Of a stretch of DNA of 49,415 bases, positions 26,387 to 35,884 are shown in pieces. Below the pieces are notes generated by a model that ran no database searches, was not told the origin of the DNA, and worked only from the letters and a program-made list of their open reading frames with translations. The position numbers and the translations under genes were made by a program. Source of the DNA: Pseudomonadota bacterium. Its GTDB lineage: Bacteria; Pseudomonadota; Gammaproteobacteria; Burkholderiales; Burkholderiaceae_F. The DNA is taken from positions 1 to 49,415 of the forward strand of contig JAKOQB010000036.1 in NCBI GenBank assembly GCA_029778535.1, given 5' to 3'. Every line of letters begins with the position of its first letter. Position 1 is the first letter of the stretch.

Positions 26387-26415
26387 AATATATATTGTCA
26401 TGCACGGCCGTTCAA
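26387..26415 (-). promoter_or_regulatory. Sigma-70-type promoter of the RHH/coiled-coil (and TAXI-TRAP) genes
   Basis: On the minus strand: -35 TTGAAC (26415-26410), 17-bp spacer, -10 TATATT (26392-26387). Predicted start of transcription near 26380, about 20 nt before the ATG at 26358. The -35 box contains the stop codon of the upstream oxidoreductase gene. This is one of the clearest promoters in the window. Confidence 0.7.
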
Positions 26416-27599
26416 GACACCGCGCCCGCGCCGTAGCGGCCGCGCAGCGCGCGGCCGGTTGCGAAGCGCCCGAGCGCGAACGGCGCCAGCGGCACCTCGG
26501 TCGGCTTGTCGAGCGCGGCCTGCGCCAGCACGCGGCCGATGGCAGGCGCGAGCTTGAAGCCGTGGCCGGAGAAGCCGTACGCGACCAGCAGGCCGTCGAT
26601 TCCCGGTAGCGGGCCGAGCACCGGGTTCCAGTCGGGCGTCACGTCGTACACCCCCGTCCACGACGACGCGAGCCCGGCCTCGCCGTACGCGGGAAAGCGC
26701 TGCGCAACCTGCGCGCCGAGGTCGATCACGGTTTCCAGCGGCACGTCGGCCTGCGTGGTGTCGGGTGTGGAAAGCGCTTCGCCGTGCGTGCCTGCGCTGA
26801 CGAGCATCTGCGTGCCGCCGTAGCTGCGGCAGTAGATCATCGCGGGTGACGCGAGATCCTTGTACACCGGCATCGCGCGCGTATACGGCGCGCCGCCGCA
26901 CTCGAGCGTGATCACCGCATGGCGCTCGATCGCCAGCGGCAGTTCGATGCCGCACCATTGCGCCAGCTCACGGCTCCAGATGTTCTGCGCGCCGATCACC
27001 ACGCCGGCATGGATCGGTCCCCGCGCCGTCCGCACGCCGAGCACGCGGTCGCGCTCGCGAATCAGGCCGGTGGCCGCCGAGCCCTCCCGAATCATGGCGC
27101 CGAGCCGGCGCGCGTTGCGCGCGAAGGCGCTGGTGGCGAGCCAGGCGTCGGCGTAGCCGGCCTCGGGCTCGTAGCCGATCAGTGCGGCGTCGTCGAGGCG
27201 CGCGATCGGCAGCAGGCGCGACGCGGTCGCGGCGTCGATCTCCTCGGCCGCGATGCCGCGCGCGCGCTGCGCGGCGAGCGACTCGCGCAGCGCGTGCGCT
27301 CTGTCGCCCTCGGGCGCGGCGATCAGATAGCCGCACTTGACGAGCCCGCAGTCGGCCTCGGGGTCATCGAGGTACGCGGCGAAATCGGCGTAGACATGCC
27401 ATGCCGCCTGCGCCAGCGCGACGTTCTCCGGCACCGAGTAGTGCGTGCGCAGGATGCACGACGACTGCGCGGTCGTGCCCTGCCCGATGCCGCCGCGCTC
27501 GAGCAGCAGCACGCGCGCGCGCGCGCGTGCGAGGTGATACGCGATCGCGCAGCCGATCACGCCGCCGCCGATCACGATCGCGTCGTAGTGCTTATCCAT
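26412..27599 (-). CDS. FAD-dependent oxidoreductase of the DAO family
   Basis: 395 aa from the ATG at 27599; a longer frame to 27785 runs into hutU and is rejected. The FAD-binding motif [15 protein letters not shown] is at 11-25. The C-terminal FAD segment ([20 protein letters not shown], then [15 protein letters not shown]) is typical of glycine/D-amino-acid and sarcosine oxidases. It probably oxidises an amine or amino acid. It is divergent from hutU with 76 bp between starts, which suggests but does not prove a link to amino acid use. No partner subunit genes are adjacent, so it is likely a single-chain enzyme. Confidence 0.9.
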   Translation of the reverse strand: MDKHYDAIVIGGGVIGCAIAYHLARARARVLLLERGGIGQGTTAQSSCILRTHYSVPENVALAQAAWHVYADFAAYLDDPEADCGLVKCGYLIAAPEGDRAHALRESLAAQRARGIAAEEIDAATASRLLPIARLDDAALIGYEPEAGYADAWLATSAFARNARRLGAMIREGSAATGLIRERDRVLGVRTARGPIHAGVVIGAQNIWSRELAQWCGIELPLAIERHAVITLECGGAPYTRAMPVYKDLASPAMIYCRSYGGTQMLVSAGTHGEALSTPDTTQADVPLETVIDLGAQVAQRFPAYGEAGLASSWTGVYDVTPDWNPVLGPLPGIDGLLVAYGFSGHGFKLAPAIGRVLAQAALDKPTEVPLAPFALGRFATGRALRGRYGAGAVS

Positions 27600-27675
27600 G
27601 GCCGTGACGTCTCGCTCCGAAGCGCCGGTCATTATCTGCGCGAGTAGACTGCCGCGCACCCATGGAGGGCGCACC

Positions 27676-29358
27676 ATGAACGATCGCCTGCGCACCAGTC
27701 CCCGCATCCTGCGCGCCGCGCGCGGGAGCCGGCTCACCGCGAAGAGCTGGCTCACCGAAGCCGCGCTGCGCATGCTGCACAACAATCTCGATCCCGACGT
27801 GGCCGAGAACCCGGCCGAGCTGGTCGTCTATGGCGGCATCGGCCGCGCCGCGCGCAACTGGGACTGCTTCGACGCGATCGTCGAATCGCTGAAGCAGCTC
27901 GAAGCCGACGAGACGCTGCTCGTGCAGAGCGGCAAGCCGGTCGGCGTGTTCCGCACCCACGCGGATGCGCCGCGCGTGCTGCTGGCGAATTCGAACCTCG
28001 TGCCGAAGTGGGCGACGTGGGAGCACTTCCACGAGCTGGACCGCAAGGGGCTGATGATGTTCGGCCAGATGACCGCGGGCTCGTGGATCTACATCGGGTC
28101 GCAGGGCATCGTGCAGGGGACGTACGAAACCTTCGTCGAGGCGGGGCGGCAGCACTACGGCGGCGACCTCGCGGGGCGCTGGATCCTGACCGCGGGCCTC
28201 GGCGGCATGGGCGGCGCGCAGCCGCTCGCGGCGGTTTTCGCCGGCGCGTCGATGCTGGCGGTCGAGGTGCAACAGTCGCGCATCGACATGCGGCTGCGCA
28301 CGGGCTACCTCGACAAGCAGGCAAGCGATCTCGACCAAGCGCTGGCCATGATCACCGACGCCTGCGCGAAGAAGCAGGCGATCTCGATCGGCCTGTGCGC
28401 GAACGCCGCCGAAGTCGTGCCGGAGATCGCGCGCCGCGCGCAGGCAGGCGGCATCAAGCCCGACATCGTCACCGACCAGACCTCGGCGCACGACACGGTG
28501 AACGGCTATTGCCCAGCCGGCTGGACCGTCGATCAATGGGACACCAAGCGCCGCACCGACCCGCAGGCGGTCGATCGCGCCGCGCGCGCGTCGATCGCGC
28601 AGCACGTGCGCGGCATGCTCGCGTTCAAGCGCCTGGGCGTGCCGACGGTCGACTACGGAAACAACATCCGCCAGGTCGCGTTCGACGAAGGCGTGAAGGA
28701 TGCGTTCGACTTCCCCGGCTTCGTGCCTGCGTACGTGCGGCCGCTGTTTTGCGTGGGCAAGGGGCCGTTCCGCTGGGTCGCGTTGAGCGGCGATCCGGAG
28801 GACATCTACAAGACCGACGCGAAGATGAAGGAGCTGTTCCCCCACGACGCGCACCTGCACCGCTGGCTCGACATGGCGCGCGCGCGGATCAAGTTCCAGG
28901 GGCTGCCGGCGCGCATCTGCTGGATCGGCCTGGGCGAGCGTCATTGCGCGGGGCTGGCGTTCAACGAGATGGTGGCGAAGGGCGAACTGAAGGCGCCGAT
29001 CGTGATCGGCCGCGACCACCTCGACTCCGGCAGCGTGGCATCGCCGAACCGCGAGACGGAGTCGATGCGCGACGGTTCCGACGCGGTCTCCGACTGGCCG
29101 CTGCTCAATGCGCTGCTGAACACCGCGAGCGGCGCGACCTGGGTCAGCTTCCACCATGGCGGCGGCGTCGGCATGGGCTATTCGCAGCACGCCGGCGTGG
29201 TGATCGTCTGCGACGGTACGCCGGCGGCGGCGAAACGAATCGAGCGCGTGCTGTGGAACGATCCCGCCACCGGCGTGATGCGCCACGCCGACGCGGGCTA
29301 CGAAGCGGCGATCGCGTGTGCGCGCGCGCAGGGCTTGAAGCTGCCGATGATCAAGTGA
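27676..29358 (+). CDS. hutU: Urocanate hydratase
   Basis: 560 aa, normal family length. It turns urocanate into 4-imidazolone-5-propionate, using tightly bound NAD+ (step 2 of histidine degradation). The ATG at 27676 follows GAGGG; an in-frame ATG at 27598 is less likely. Conserved parts include [12 protein letters not shown] (about 33-44), [56 protein letters not shown] and RPLFC..GPFRW. C415 in ARICWIG probably corresponds to the active-site cysteine of the Pseudomonas enzyme (inference by motif). The stop overlaps the hutH start as GTGA. Confidence 0.97.
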   Translation: MNDRLRTSPRILRAARGSRLTAKSWLTEAALRMLHNNLDPDVAENPAELVVYGGIGRAARNWDCFDAIVESLKQLEADETLLVQSGKPVGVFRTHADAPRVLLANSNLVPKWATWEHFHELDRKGLMMFGQMTAGSWIYIGSQGIVQGTYETFVEAGRQHYGGDLAGRWILTAGLGGMGGAQPLAAVFAGASMLAVEVQQSRIDMRLRTGYLDKQASDLDQALAMITDACAKKQAISIGLCANAAEVVPEIARRAQAGGIKPDIVTDQTSAHDTVNGYCPAGWTVDQWDTKRRTDPQAVDRAARASIAQHVRGMLAFKRLGVPTVDYGNNIRQVAFDEGVKDAFDFPGFVPAYVRPLFCVGKGPFRWVALSGDPEDIYKTDAKMKELFPHDAHLHRWLDMARARIKFQGLPARICWIGLGERHCAGLAFNEMVAKGELKAPIVIGRDHLDSGSVASPNRETESMRDGSDAVSDWPLLNALLNTASGATWVSFHHGGGVGMGYSQHAGVVIVCDGTPAAAKRIERVLWNDPATGVMRHADAGYEAAIACARAQGLKLPMIK

Positions 29359-30878
29359 CGCTGGCGCTGGGAAACTCGCGGCTGACGCTGCCGACGCTGC
29401 GCGCGGCGTGGCGCGCACACGAACCGATTGCGCTCGACCCCGCCAGTGGGTCAAGGCTGCAGGCGAGTGTGGCGGCGATCGAACGCATCGTGGCGAGCGG
29501 AGAACCGGCGTACGGGATCAACACCGGCTTCGGCAAGCTGGCGCAGGCGCGCATCGCGCCGAACGAGCTGCGGCAACTGCAGCGCAACCTCGTGCTGTCG
29601 CACGCGACCGGCACCGGGCCGCTGCTGCCGGACGACGCGGTGCGGCTCGTCCTGCTGCTGAAGATCGCGAGCCTCGCGCAAGGGGCGTCGGGCGTGCGGC
29701 CGCAGACGATCGACGCGCTGATCCGGCTGCACAACGCGGGCGTGATGCCGTGCATCCCGAGCAAGGGGTCGGTCGGCGCGTCGGGCGATCTAGCGCCGCT
29801 CGCGCATCTGGCGTGCGCGCTGATCGGCGTCGGCGAGGTGCGCATCGACGGCCGCATCGTTCCCGCCGCCGAGGGGCTCGCACGCGCGGAGCTGGCGCCG
29901 CTCGAACTCGGGCCGAAGGAAGGGCTGGCGCTGCTCAACGGCACGCAGGTGTCGACCGCGCTGGCGCTGATCGGGTTGTTCGCGATCGAGAACGCGTTTG
30001 CCGCGGCGCTGGCCGCGGGCGCGCTGTCGGTCGACGCGGCGATGGGCAGCGACACGCCGTTCGATGCGCGCATCCACGCGCTGCGCGGACAACATGGGCA
30101 GATCGAGGTTGCGCAGCGCTATCGCGCTTTGCTGATGGGGAGCCAGATCCGCGCGTCGCACCTGCGCGGCGACGACCGCGTGCAGGACCCGTACTCGCTG
30201 CGCTGCCAGCCGCAGGTGATGGGCGCGTGCCTCGATTCGATCCGCCATTGCGCGCGCGTGCTCGAGATCGAGGCCAACGGCGTGTCCGACAACCCGCTGG
30301 TGGTCGACGGCGCGGTGCTGTCGGGCGGCAATTTCCACGCCGAGCCGGTGGCGCTGGTGGCCGACCAGCTCGCGGTCGCGTGCGCGGAGATCGGCGCGCT
30401 CGCCGAGCGGCGCATTGCGCTCTTGATCGACGGCGCGATCAGCCGTCTGCCGCACTTCCTGGTCGAGCACGGCGGATTGAACTCGGGATTCATGATCGCG
30501 CAGGTGACCGCCGCGGCGCTGGCGAGCGAGAACAAGTCGCTCGCGCACCCGGCGAGCGTGGACTCGCTGCCGACCTCGGCCAACCAGGAGGATCACGTCA
30601 GCATGGCGACCTTCGCCGCGCGGCGGCTCGGCGAGATGGCCGACAACACGGCCGGAATCGTCGCGATCGAACTGCTGGCGGCGGCGCAGGGCGTGGACTT
30701 GCGCCGGCCGCTCGCCACGTCGCCCGCGCTGCAGGACGTCCATCGCGAGGTGCGCGCGGTGGCGAAGTTCTACGAGCACGACCGCCATTTCGCGCCCGAG
30801 ATCGAGGCGGTCAAGCAGTTGGTGCGCGACGGCGCGTTCAATGCGCACGCGGCCGGGCTGTTGCCGTCGCTGGCATGA
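29355..30878 (+). CDS. hutH: Histidine ammonia-lyase
   Basis: 507 aa from a GTG start at 29355 that overlaps the hutU stop as GTGA; the frame has no ATG at a matching place. It removes ammonia from L-histidine to give urocanate, the first step. The self-forming MIO cofactor arises from A142-S143-G144 in [13 protein letters not shown]. Other family marks are YGINTGFG (53-60), [31 protein letters not shown] and SADNLPT-like [11 protein letters not shown]. The stop overlaps hutG as ATGA, so hutU-hutH-hutG are translationally coupled. Histidine would act through a regulator that is not in the window. Confidence 0.97.
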   Translation: MTLALGNSRLTLPTLRAAWRAHEPIALDPASGSRLQASVAAIERIVASGEPAYGINTGFGKLAQARIAPNELRQLQRNLVLSHATGTGPLLPDDAVRLVLLLKIASLAQGASGVRPQTIDALIRLHNAGVMPCIPSKGSVGASGDLAPLAHLACALIGVGEVRIDGRIVPAAEGLARAELAPLELGPKEGLALLNGTQVSTALALIGLFAIENAFAAALAAGALSVDAAMGSDTPFDARIHALRGQHGQIEVAQRYRALLMGSQIRASHLRGDDRVQDPYSLRCQPQVMGACLDSIRHCARVLEIEANGVSDNPLVVDGAVLSGGNFHAEPVALVADQLAVACAEIGALAERRIALLIDGAISRLPHFLVEHGGLNSGFMIAQVTAAALASENKSLAHPASVDSLPTSANQEDHVSMATFAARRLGEMADNTAGIVAIELLAAAQGVDLRRPLATSPALQDVHREVRAVAKFYEHDRHFAPEIEAVKQLVRDGAFNAHAAGLLPSLA

Positions 30879-31672
30879 CCCCGTTCGATCTGATGCGCGG
30901 GACTGCACCGCTGCTGGTGTCGTTCCCGCATGTCGGCACCGGGATCCCGGACGACATCGCCGCGCGGCTGACCTCGGCCGCGCTCGCGCGTCCCGACACC
31001 GACTGGCACCTGCCGCGGCTGTACGACTTTGTCCGCGATCTTGGCGCCTCAACGCTGGTGGCGCATCACTCGCGCTATGTGATCGACCTGAATCGGCCGC
31101 CTGAAGACACGAACCTGTATCCGGGTCACGATACGACCGGACTCGTGCCGATCGACACCTTCCGCAAGGAGCCGCTGTACCGCGACGCGCTGCCCGATGC
31201 GGAAGAGATCGCCGCGCGACGCGAGAGCTACTGGCGCCCCTACCACGCGGCGCTCGACGCGGAACTGGCGCGTATCCGGTCAACGCACGGTGTGGCGGTA
31301 CTATGGGACGCCCACTCGATCGCGTCGGTGCTGCCGCGTTTCTTCGAAGGCAAGCTGCCCGACCTGAACCTCGGCACCGTGCACGGCGCGAGCTGCGCGC
31401 CGGACTTGCAGGCGGGAATCGAAGCGGTGCTGCGCGCGCAGCGCGGCTACACCTGGGTCGCCAACGGTCGCTTCACCGGCGGCTACATCACACGTCGCTA
31501 TGGCCGGCCGAGTGACGGCGTGCACGCGCTGCAACTGGAGATGTGCCAGTGCACGTACATGGACGAGTCGCCGCCGTTCGAATTTCGCGACGACCTTGCG
31601 GCCGGCGTGCGACCGATCCTGCGCAAGCTGCTCGAAGCGGTGCTCAACTGGACAGCCGCACGCCGCGTTTGA
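30875..31672 (+). CDS. hutG: N-formylglutamate deformylase (amidohydrolase)
   Basis: 265 aa. It splits N-formyl-L-glutamate to glutamate and formate, the last step of the five-step route. Family marks: [12 protein letters not shown] (15-26), [31 protein letters not shown] (split), [19 protein letters not shown] and a C-terminal [11 protein letters not shown]. The start overlaps the hutH stop. The last 29 bp overlap the end of the convergent hutI gene. Together with hutF it shows that this organism uses the formimidoylglutamate deiminase branch instead of direct formamide release. Confidence 0.95.
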   Translation: MTPFDLMRGTAPLLVSFPHVGTGIPDDIAARLTSAALARPDTDWHLPRLYDFVRDLGASTLVAHHSRYVIDLNRPPEDTNLYPGHDTTGLVPIDTFRKEPLYRDALPDAEEIAARRESYWRPYHAALDAELARIRSTHGVAVLWDAHSIASVLPRFFEGKLPDLNLGTVHGASCAPDLQAGIEAVLRAQRGYTWVANGRFTGGYITRRYGRPSDGVHALQLEMCQCTYMDESPPFEFRDDLAAGVRPILRKLLEAVLNWTAARRV

Positions 31673-32849
31673 AGACCGCGACCGGCGGCGGCGCGCCGAT
31701 CTCGTAACACAGTGCCGCGGTCGACTCCGCATCCCACAGCGCCAGGTCGGCGACCTTGCCGACGGCGAGCGTGCCATGCGTCGGCTGCAATCCGAGCGCG
31801 CGCGCCGCGTGACGCGTGACGCCGAGGAAGGCTTCGGCCGGGGTGAGCCGGAACAGCGTGCACGCGAGGTTCAGCATCAGCAGCAGCGAGGTCGTGGGGC
31901 TCGAACCTGGGTTGCTGTCGGTGCTGATCGCCACCGGCACGCGATGCCGCCGCAGCAGGTCGACCGGTGGCAGCCGGGTCTCGCGCAGGAAATAGAACGC
32001 GCCCGGCAGCAGCACCGCGACCGTGCCTGCGCGCGCCAGCGCGGCCACACCGTCTTCGCTCACGTACTCGAGGTGGTCGCACGACAGCGCTCGATAGCGC
32101 GCCGCCAGTTGCGCGCCGCCCTGGTCCGACAGCTGCTCGGCGTGCAGCTTGACGGGAAGGCCGAGCGCCTGCGCGGCGTCGAACACGCGCTGCGTCTGTG
32201 CCGGCGCGAAGCCGATGTGGTCGCAGAACGCATCGACCGCGTCGGCGAGATCCGCTTGTGCAACGGCTGGCAGGATCGCGCGGCAGACGTGGTCGATGTA
32301 GTCGTCGGCGCGGTGCGCGAACTCCGGCGGCAGCGCGTGCGCGGCGAGACAGGTCGCACGCACGTCGATTCCGAGTTCGCGTCCGATGCGCCGCGCCACG
32401 CGCAGTTGCTTCAACTCGTTGTCGACGTCCAGCCCGTACCCCGACTTGATCTCGAGCGTCGTCACGCCTTCGGCGAGCAGCCGGCGCGCGCGCGCGGCCG
32501 ATGGTGCGAACAGCGCGTCCTCGCTCGCCGCGCGCGTCGCGCGTACGGTCGACATGATCCCGCCGCCGGCGCGCGCGATGTCCTCGTAGCTCGCGCCCTG
32601 CAGCCGCTGCTCGAACTCGCGCGCACGGTCGCCGGCGTACACGAGATGCGTGTGGCAATCGATCAGCCCCGGCGTCAGCAGCCGGCCGCCGCCGTCCTCG
32701 ACGCGCACGGCGCCGGTGAATTCCTTCATCGGGCCGAGCGCCGCTATGCGGCCATCGCGAATGCCGACGAAGCCCGGCGCGCTCGGCGTCAGGTCGTCGC
32801 CGGCGCAGGTGACGATGCGGGCGTTGGTGAGCGCGAGGTCGAGCGACAT
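31644..32849 (-). CDS. hutI: Imidazolonepropionase
   Basis: 401 aa from the ATG at 32849; a longer frame to 32897 would overlap hutF and is rejected. It opens the ring of imidazolone propionate to give N-formimidoyl-L-glutamate. The amidohydrolase metal motif is H66-T-H68 in [21 protein letters not shown] (split), followed by [23 protein letters not shown] and DSNPGSSPT. It lies on the strand opposite to the other hut genes: its 3' end overlaps hutG by 29 bp and its start is 20 bp from the hutF start. It needs its own promoter within the hutF 5' region. Confidence 0.96.
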   Translation of the reverse strand: MSLDLALTNARIVTCAGDDLTPSAPGFVGIRDGRIAALGPMKEFTGAVRVEDGGGRLLTPGLIDCHTHLVYAGDRAREFEQRLQGASYEDIARAGGGIMSTVRATRAASEDALFAPSAARARRLLAEGVTTLEIKSGYGLDVDNELKQLRVARRIGRELGIDVRATCLAAHALPPEFAHRADDYIDHVCRAILPAVAQADLADAVDAFCDHIGFAPAQTQRVFDAAQALGLPVKLHAEQLSDQGGAQLAARYRALSCDHLEYVSEDGVAALARAGTVAVLLPGAFYFLRETRLPPVDLLRRHRVPVAISTDSNPGSSPTTSLLLMLNLACTLFRLTPAEAFLGVTRHAARALGLQPTHGTLAVGKVADLALWDAESTAALCYEIGAPPPVAVFKRGVRLSS

Positions 32850-32869
32850 CGCCTGATTATGATCGCGGC

Positions 32870-34210
32870 ATGAGGACGATCCACGCCGCGGTCGCACGCC
32901 TGCCCGGGCGATGGGCGCGCGACGTGCACATCGGGATCGACGCCGGCGGCGGCATCGTGTCGATCGACGAGGGCGTCGCTTCCCGCGACGCCGAGCGCGT
33001 CGCGTGCCTGCTGCCGGGCATGACCAATCTGCACTCGCACGCCTTCCAGCGCGCGCTGGCGGGGTTGACCGAAGTGGCGTCCGCCGGCGACGACGACTTC
33101 TGGTCGTGGCGCGAATGGATGTATCGCTTCATGGCGCGGCTGACGCCGGACGACGTGGAGGCGATCGCCGCGCAGCTGTACGTGGAGAACCTGCGCCACG
33201 GCTACACGTCGATCGTCGAGTTCCATTACCTGCACAAGGATCCCGCGGGCCGACCTTACGCGAACCCGGCCGAGATGAGCGAACGTATCGTCGCCGCCGC
33301 GCGCGCCGGCGGCATCGCATTGACGCTGGTCCCGGTGCTCTATTCGCACGGCGGGTTCGGCCATCGGCCGCTGAACGAGCCGCAGCGCCGCTTCGCGACC
33401 GACGTCGATGAGGTGCTGCGGCTGCTCGAACGGCTGCAGCGGCATGGCGACGTGCGCCTCGGCGTCGCGCCGCACAGCCTGCGCGCGGCGGAGCCGGCGC
33501 AGATCCGCGCGCTCGTCGCGGCGGCGCCGGCCGGCGCGCCGCTGCACATCCACGCTGCCGAACAGACGCGCGAAGTCGAAGAGTGTTTCGCGGCGACCGG
33601 CCGGCGGCCGCTGCGGCTGCTGCTCGATGAAGTCGGGCTCGACACGCGCTGGTGCGTGGTGCATGCGACCCATCTGGCCGACGACGAGCTGCGCCATCTG
33701 GCCGCGAGCGGCGCGGTCGCCGGCCTGTGTCCGTCGACGGAGGCGGATCTGGGCGATGGCGTGTTCCGCTTCGTCGAATTCACCGCGGCGGGCGGGCGCT
33801 TCGGCATCGGCGGCGATGCGCACGTGTGCCGCTCGCCGTTTGAGGAGCTGCGGTTGCTCGAATACTCGCAGCGCCTCACGCATCGGCGCCGCAACCTCGC
33901 GCTGCACGCGCCGGGCGTGGCGATCGCGGACGCATTGTGGGACGCCGCCGCGCGCGGCGGCGCGCAGGCGGCCGGTCGCAACGCCGGCGCGATCGAGGTC
34001 GGGCGCCGCGCGGACCTGATCGCGATGTCGATCGAGGGCGCGGACGCACACGACCCGCAGCGCTGGCTGTCGCTGGCGGTGTTCGGCGGCGCGCACGCGG
34101 TAATCGAAAGAACCTGGGTCGGCGGCCACTCGATCTCGGGCGTTGATGCTGCGAGTGCGCAGTCGATCGCCGATCGGTACGCGCAAACCATCCGACGCCT
34201 GACCGCTTGA
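32870..34210 (+). CDS. hutF: Formimidoylglutamate deiminase
   Basis: 446 aa. It converts N-formimidoyl-L-glutamate and water to N-formylglutamate and ammonia, feeding hutG. This is an amidohydrolase-fold enzyme with H55-S-H57 in [15 protein letters not shown], then [35 protein letters not shown] and [10 protein letters not shown]-terminal [12 protein letters not shown] matches HutF proteins from their first residues. The start is only 20 bp from the divergent hutI start, so the promoter of one must lie inside the other gene. A 42-bp gap without a terminator separates it from the next gene. Confidence 0.95.
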   Translation: MRTIHAAVARLPGRWARDVHIGIDAGGGIVSIDEGVASRDAERVACLLPGMTNLHSHAFQRALAGLTEVASAGDDDFWSWREWMYRFMARLTPDDVEAIAAQLYVENLRHGYTSIVEFHYLHKDPAGRPYANPAEMSERIVAAARAGGIALTLVPVLYSHGGFGHRPLNEPQRRFATDVDEVLRLLERLQRHGDVRLGVAPHSLRAAEPAQIRALVAAAPAGAPLHIHAAEQTREVEECFAATGRRPLRLLLDEVGLDTRWCVVHATHLADDELRHLAASGAVAGLCPSTEADLGDGVFRFVEFTAAGGRFGIGGDAHVCRSPFEELRLLEYSQRLTHRRRNLALHAPGVAIADALWDAAARGGAQAAGRNAGAIEVGRRADLIAMSIEGADAHDPQRWLSLAVFGGAHAVIERTWVGGHSISGVDAASAQSIADRYAQTIRRLTA

Positions 34211-34252
34211 TCACGCGAAGGCGTTAGGTAATTTGGAGGCATGCCGTTCGAA

Positions 34253-35176
34253 ATGCGCCCGACCACCCTGAAAGTTACTGCTGCGTTCGGCGCGATGATG
34301 GCGCTTGCCAGCGGCTGCGCCAGCCTCGACGAATGGCAGCGCCGCAGCATCTTCCAGCACGAATCGAGCGTGCGCTACGGCGAGCGCGAGCCGCCGGCGG
34401 GCGGCGTCGCCTACGATCTGGCTCTGCTCAATGGCGATCGCGTGCACACCTGGTTCGTGCCGACCGGCGAACCGGGTGCGCCGACGCTGCTGTATCTGCA
34501 CGGCGCGCGGCGCAACCTGGCCGGCAGCTTCGGACGCATCGAGCTGCTGCGGTCGCTCGGCTTCAACGTGCTCGCGATCGACTATCGCGGCTTCGGCAAG
34601 TCGAGCGCGCTGCTTCCGAGCGAGCAGTCGGCGATCGAGGACACGCGGCTGGCGTTCGCCGAGCTGCTGCGGCGGGAGCCCGATCCGAGCAAGCGCTTCG
34701 TCTACGGCTACAGCCTCGGCGGCGCGCTGGCGATCGACCTGGCGGCGAACACCGACGGCATGGCCGGGCTGATCCTCGAATCGACCTTTACCAGCATTCC
34801 GGATCTAGTGCGCGCGTCGCGCTGGAGCTGGGTGCCGCTGCTCAATGCGATCGTCACGCAGGAGTTCAACTCGATCAGCAAGATCGCGCGCGTCAACGAG
34901 CCGCTGCTGCTGTTCCACGGCACTGCCGACGGCGTGATCCCGCATGCGATGAGCGATCGCCTCTATGCGGCGGCGGTTAACGTTCAGCCCGGACTGCGGC
35001 GGGTGGTGAAGATCGACGGCGCCACGCACTGGGGCGCGGCATTCCAGGGCGGAGAGACCTACATGCGGGCGGTGCGTGAATTTGTCGCGACCGCGCGGAC
35101 GGTGATGCGCGACGGACCGTTCGTGACTTCCCTCGCGACCGACGCCGCGGCAACCGCAGCGGTGGAACTGCATTGA
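34253..35176 (+). CDS. Alpha/beta hydrolase, predicted lipoprotein
   Basis: 307 aa from the ATG at 34253; an ATG at 34241 (311 aa) is in frame but has GGAGG only 1 bp before it, whereas the later start leaves 13 bp. The signal MRPTTLKVTAAFGAMMALAS ends in a lipobox ASGC (C22). Nucleophile elbow GYSLGG with S154; D in HGTADGVIP and H in GATHWG complete the likely triad. Oxyanion segment YLHGARRNL. It belongs to the BEM46/YfhR-like group of hydrolases of unknown substrate. The stop TGA overlaps a TTG that begins an AbrB-like remnant. Confidence 0.85.
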   Translation: MRPTTLKVTAAFGAMMALASGCASLDEWQRRSIFQHESSVRYGEREPPAGGVAYDLALLNGDRVHTWFVPTGEPGAPTLLYLHGARRNLAGSFGRIELLRSLGFNVLAIDYRGFGKSSALLPSEQSAIEDTRLAFAELLRREPDPSKRFVYGYSLGGALAIDLAANTDGMAGLILESTFTSIPDLVRASRWSWVPLLNAIVTQEFNSISKIARVNEPLLLFHGTADGVIPHAMSDRLYAAAVNVQPGLRRVVKIDGATHWGAAFQGGETYMRAVREFVATARTVMRDGPFVTSLATDAAATAAVELH

Positions 35177-35340
35177 GCGCGCTGCCGCTGCGCGGCAGCC
35201 ACCCTCGTATGCGCGCCGGTCGGCGCGCTGGTCGCGGGCTGGCTGCACATTCCGCTGCCCTGGTTCACCGGACCGCTGCTGGCGCTTGCGGGGACGCGGA
35301 TGGCGGGCGTCGATCGGCTGCTTGCGCCGCGCGCGCGTTC
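35173..35340 (+). pseudogene. AbrB-family membrane protein remnant
   Basis: A TTG at 35173 overlaps the hydrolase stop and gives LSALPLRGS, the start pattern of AbrB-family (COG3180) membrane proteins. The match then continues in another frame from about 35195 (VGALVAGWLHIPLPWFTGPL, then LALAGTRMAGV) and is lost after about 35330, well short of the 340-380 aa of the family. So a frameshift and a loss of the 3' part are needed. The remaining sequence to the cold-shock gene shows no more of it. Confidence 0.5.
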
Positions 35341-35631
35341 TTTCGGGCGGCCCAGTCACAACGGGCGCGTTAGCGGTAGTCGGTTCGGGTTCCGGCCCGG
35401 ACCGGCCCCTCTAGCGCGGTCGCGCCGATTGGGGTAGCTTTACTTCCGCAGTCGATTTCTGCGCAGTGTTATCTGGCTCCAAGTGCTCGCTCGGTCTCAA
35501 GGCTTCTAGGCTCATTCGCGCTTCGGGCGCCTTGTCCCCATTGAAGTTCCTGTCGCAGTACTCCCCAGTTATTCCGCACCAATCGCTTGCGCGCCGCGGG
35601 CGCTTCCCGTGTTCATCCAAGTGAGAGTTCT
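35341..35631 (+). other. Leader and upstream region of the cold-shock gene
   Basis: About 290 bp without a gene. It is less GC-rich than its neighbours from about 35430 on. Cold-shock genes often have long 5' leaders that fold in a temperature-dependent way; the space here would allow one, but I cannot identify the promoter or a leader structure with confidence. A short GCAG...CTGC dyad is at 35448-35462. Confidence 0.3.
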
Positions 35632-35838
35632 ATGCCGACAGGCACCGTGAAGTGGTTCAATGAGACCAAGGGTTTCGGGTTCATCAAGCCGGATGACGGC
35701 GGCGCCGATCTGTTCGCGCACTACAGCGGAATCAAGGCGAAGGGTTTCCGCACGCTGAAGGAAAACCAGCGGGTCGAGTACCAGGTACAGCAGGGCCAGA
35801 AAGGTCCGCAGGCGGTCGAGATCAACCCGATCAGCTAA
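35632..35838 (+). CDS. Cold-shock protein (CspA family)
   Basis: 68 aa, the standard size. It is an OB-fold RNA-binding protein that melts mRNA structure. RNP1 is KGFGFI (13-18); RNP2 is DLFAHY (27-32), where the usual form is DLFVHF. N-terminus MPTGTVKWFNETKGFG, C-terminus GPQAVEINP. The ATG at 35632 is chosen because upstream in-frame residues do not belong to the family. A 28-bp palindromic terminator follows at 19 bp. Confidence 0.97.
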   Translation: MPTGTVKWFNETKGFGFIKPDDGGADLFAHYSGIKAKGFRTLKENQRVEYQVQQGQKGPQAVEINPIS

Positions 35839-35856
35839 GCCGCCTCGCATTCCTGG

Positions 35857-35884
35857 AAAAGGCCGGTCGATCGACCGGCCTTTT
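35857..35884. terminator. Bidirectional terminator between csp and the dehydrogenase gene
   Basis: A 28-bp perfect palindrome, AAAAGGCCGGTCGA and TCGACCGGCCTTTT, with A and T tracts at both ends. It lies 18 bp after the csp stop and its last base is the last base of the convergent dehydrogenase stop codon, so it can serve both genes. Confidence 0.88.

Noticed and set aside
35411..35620. 69-aa open frame on the minus strand in the csp leader
   Set aside because: No ribosome site, no family, and it lies in the expected leader of the cold-shock gene.
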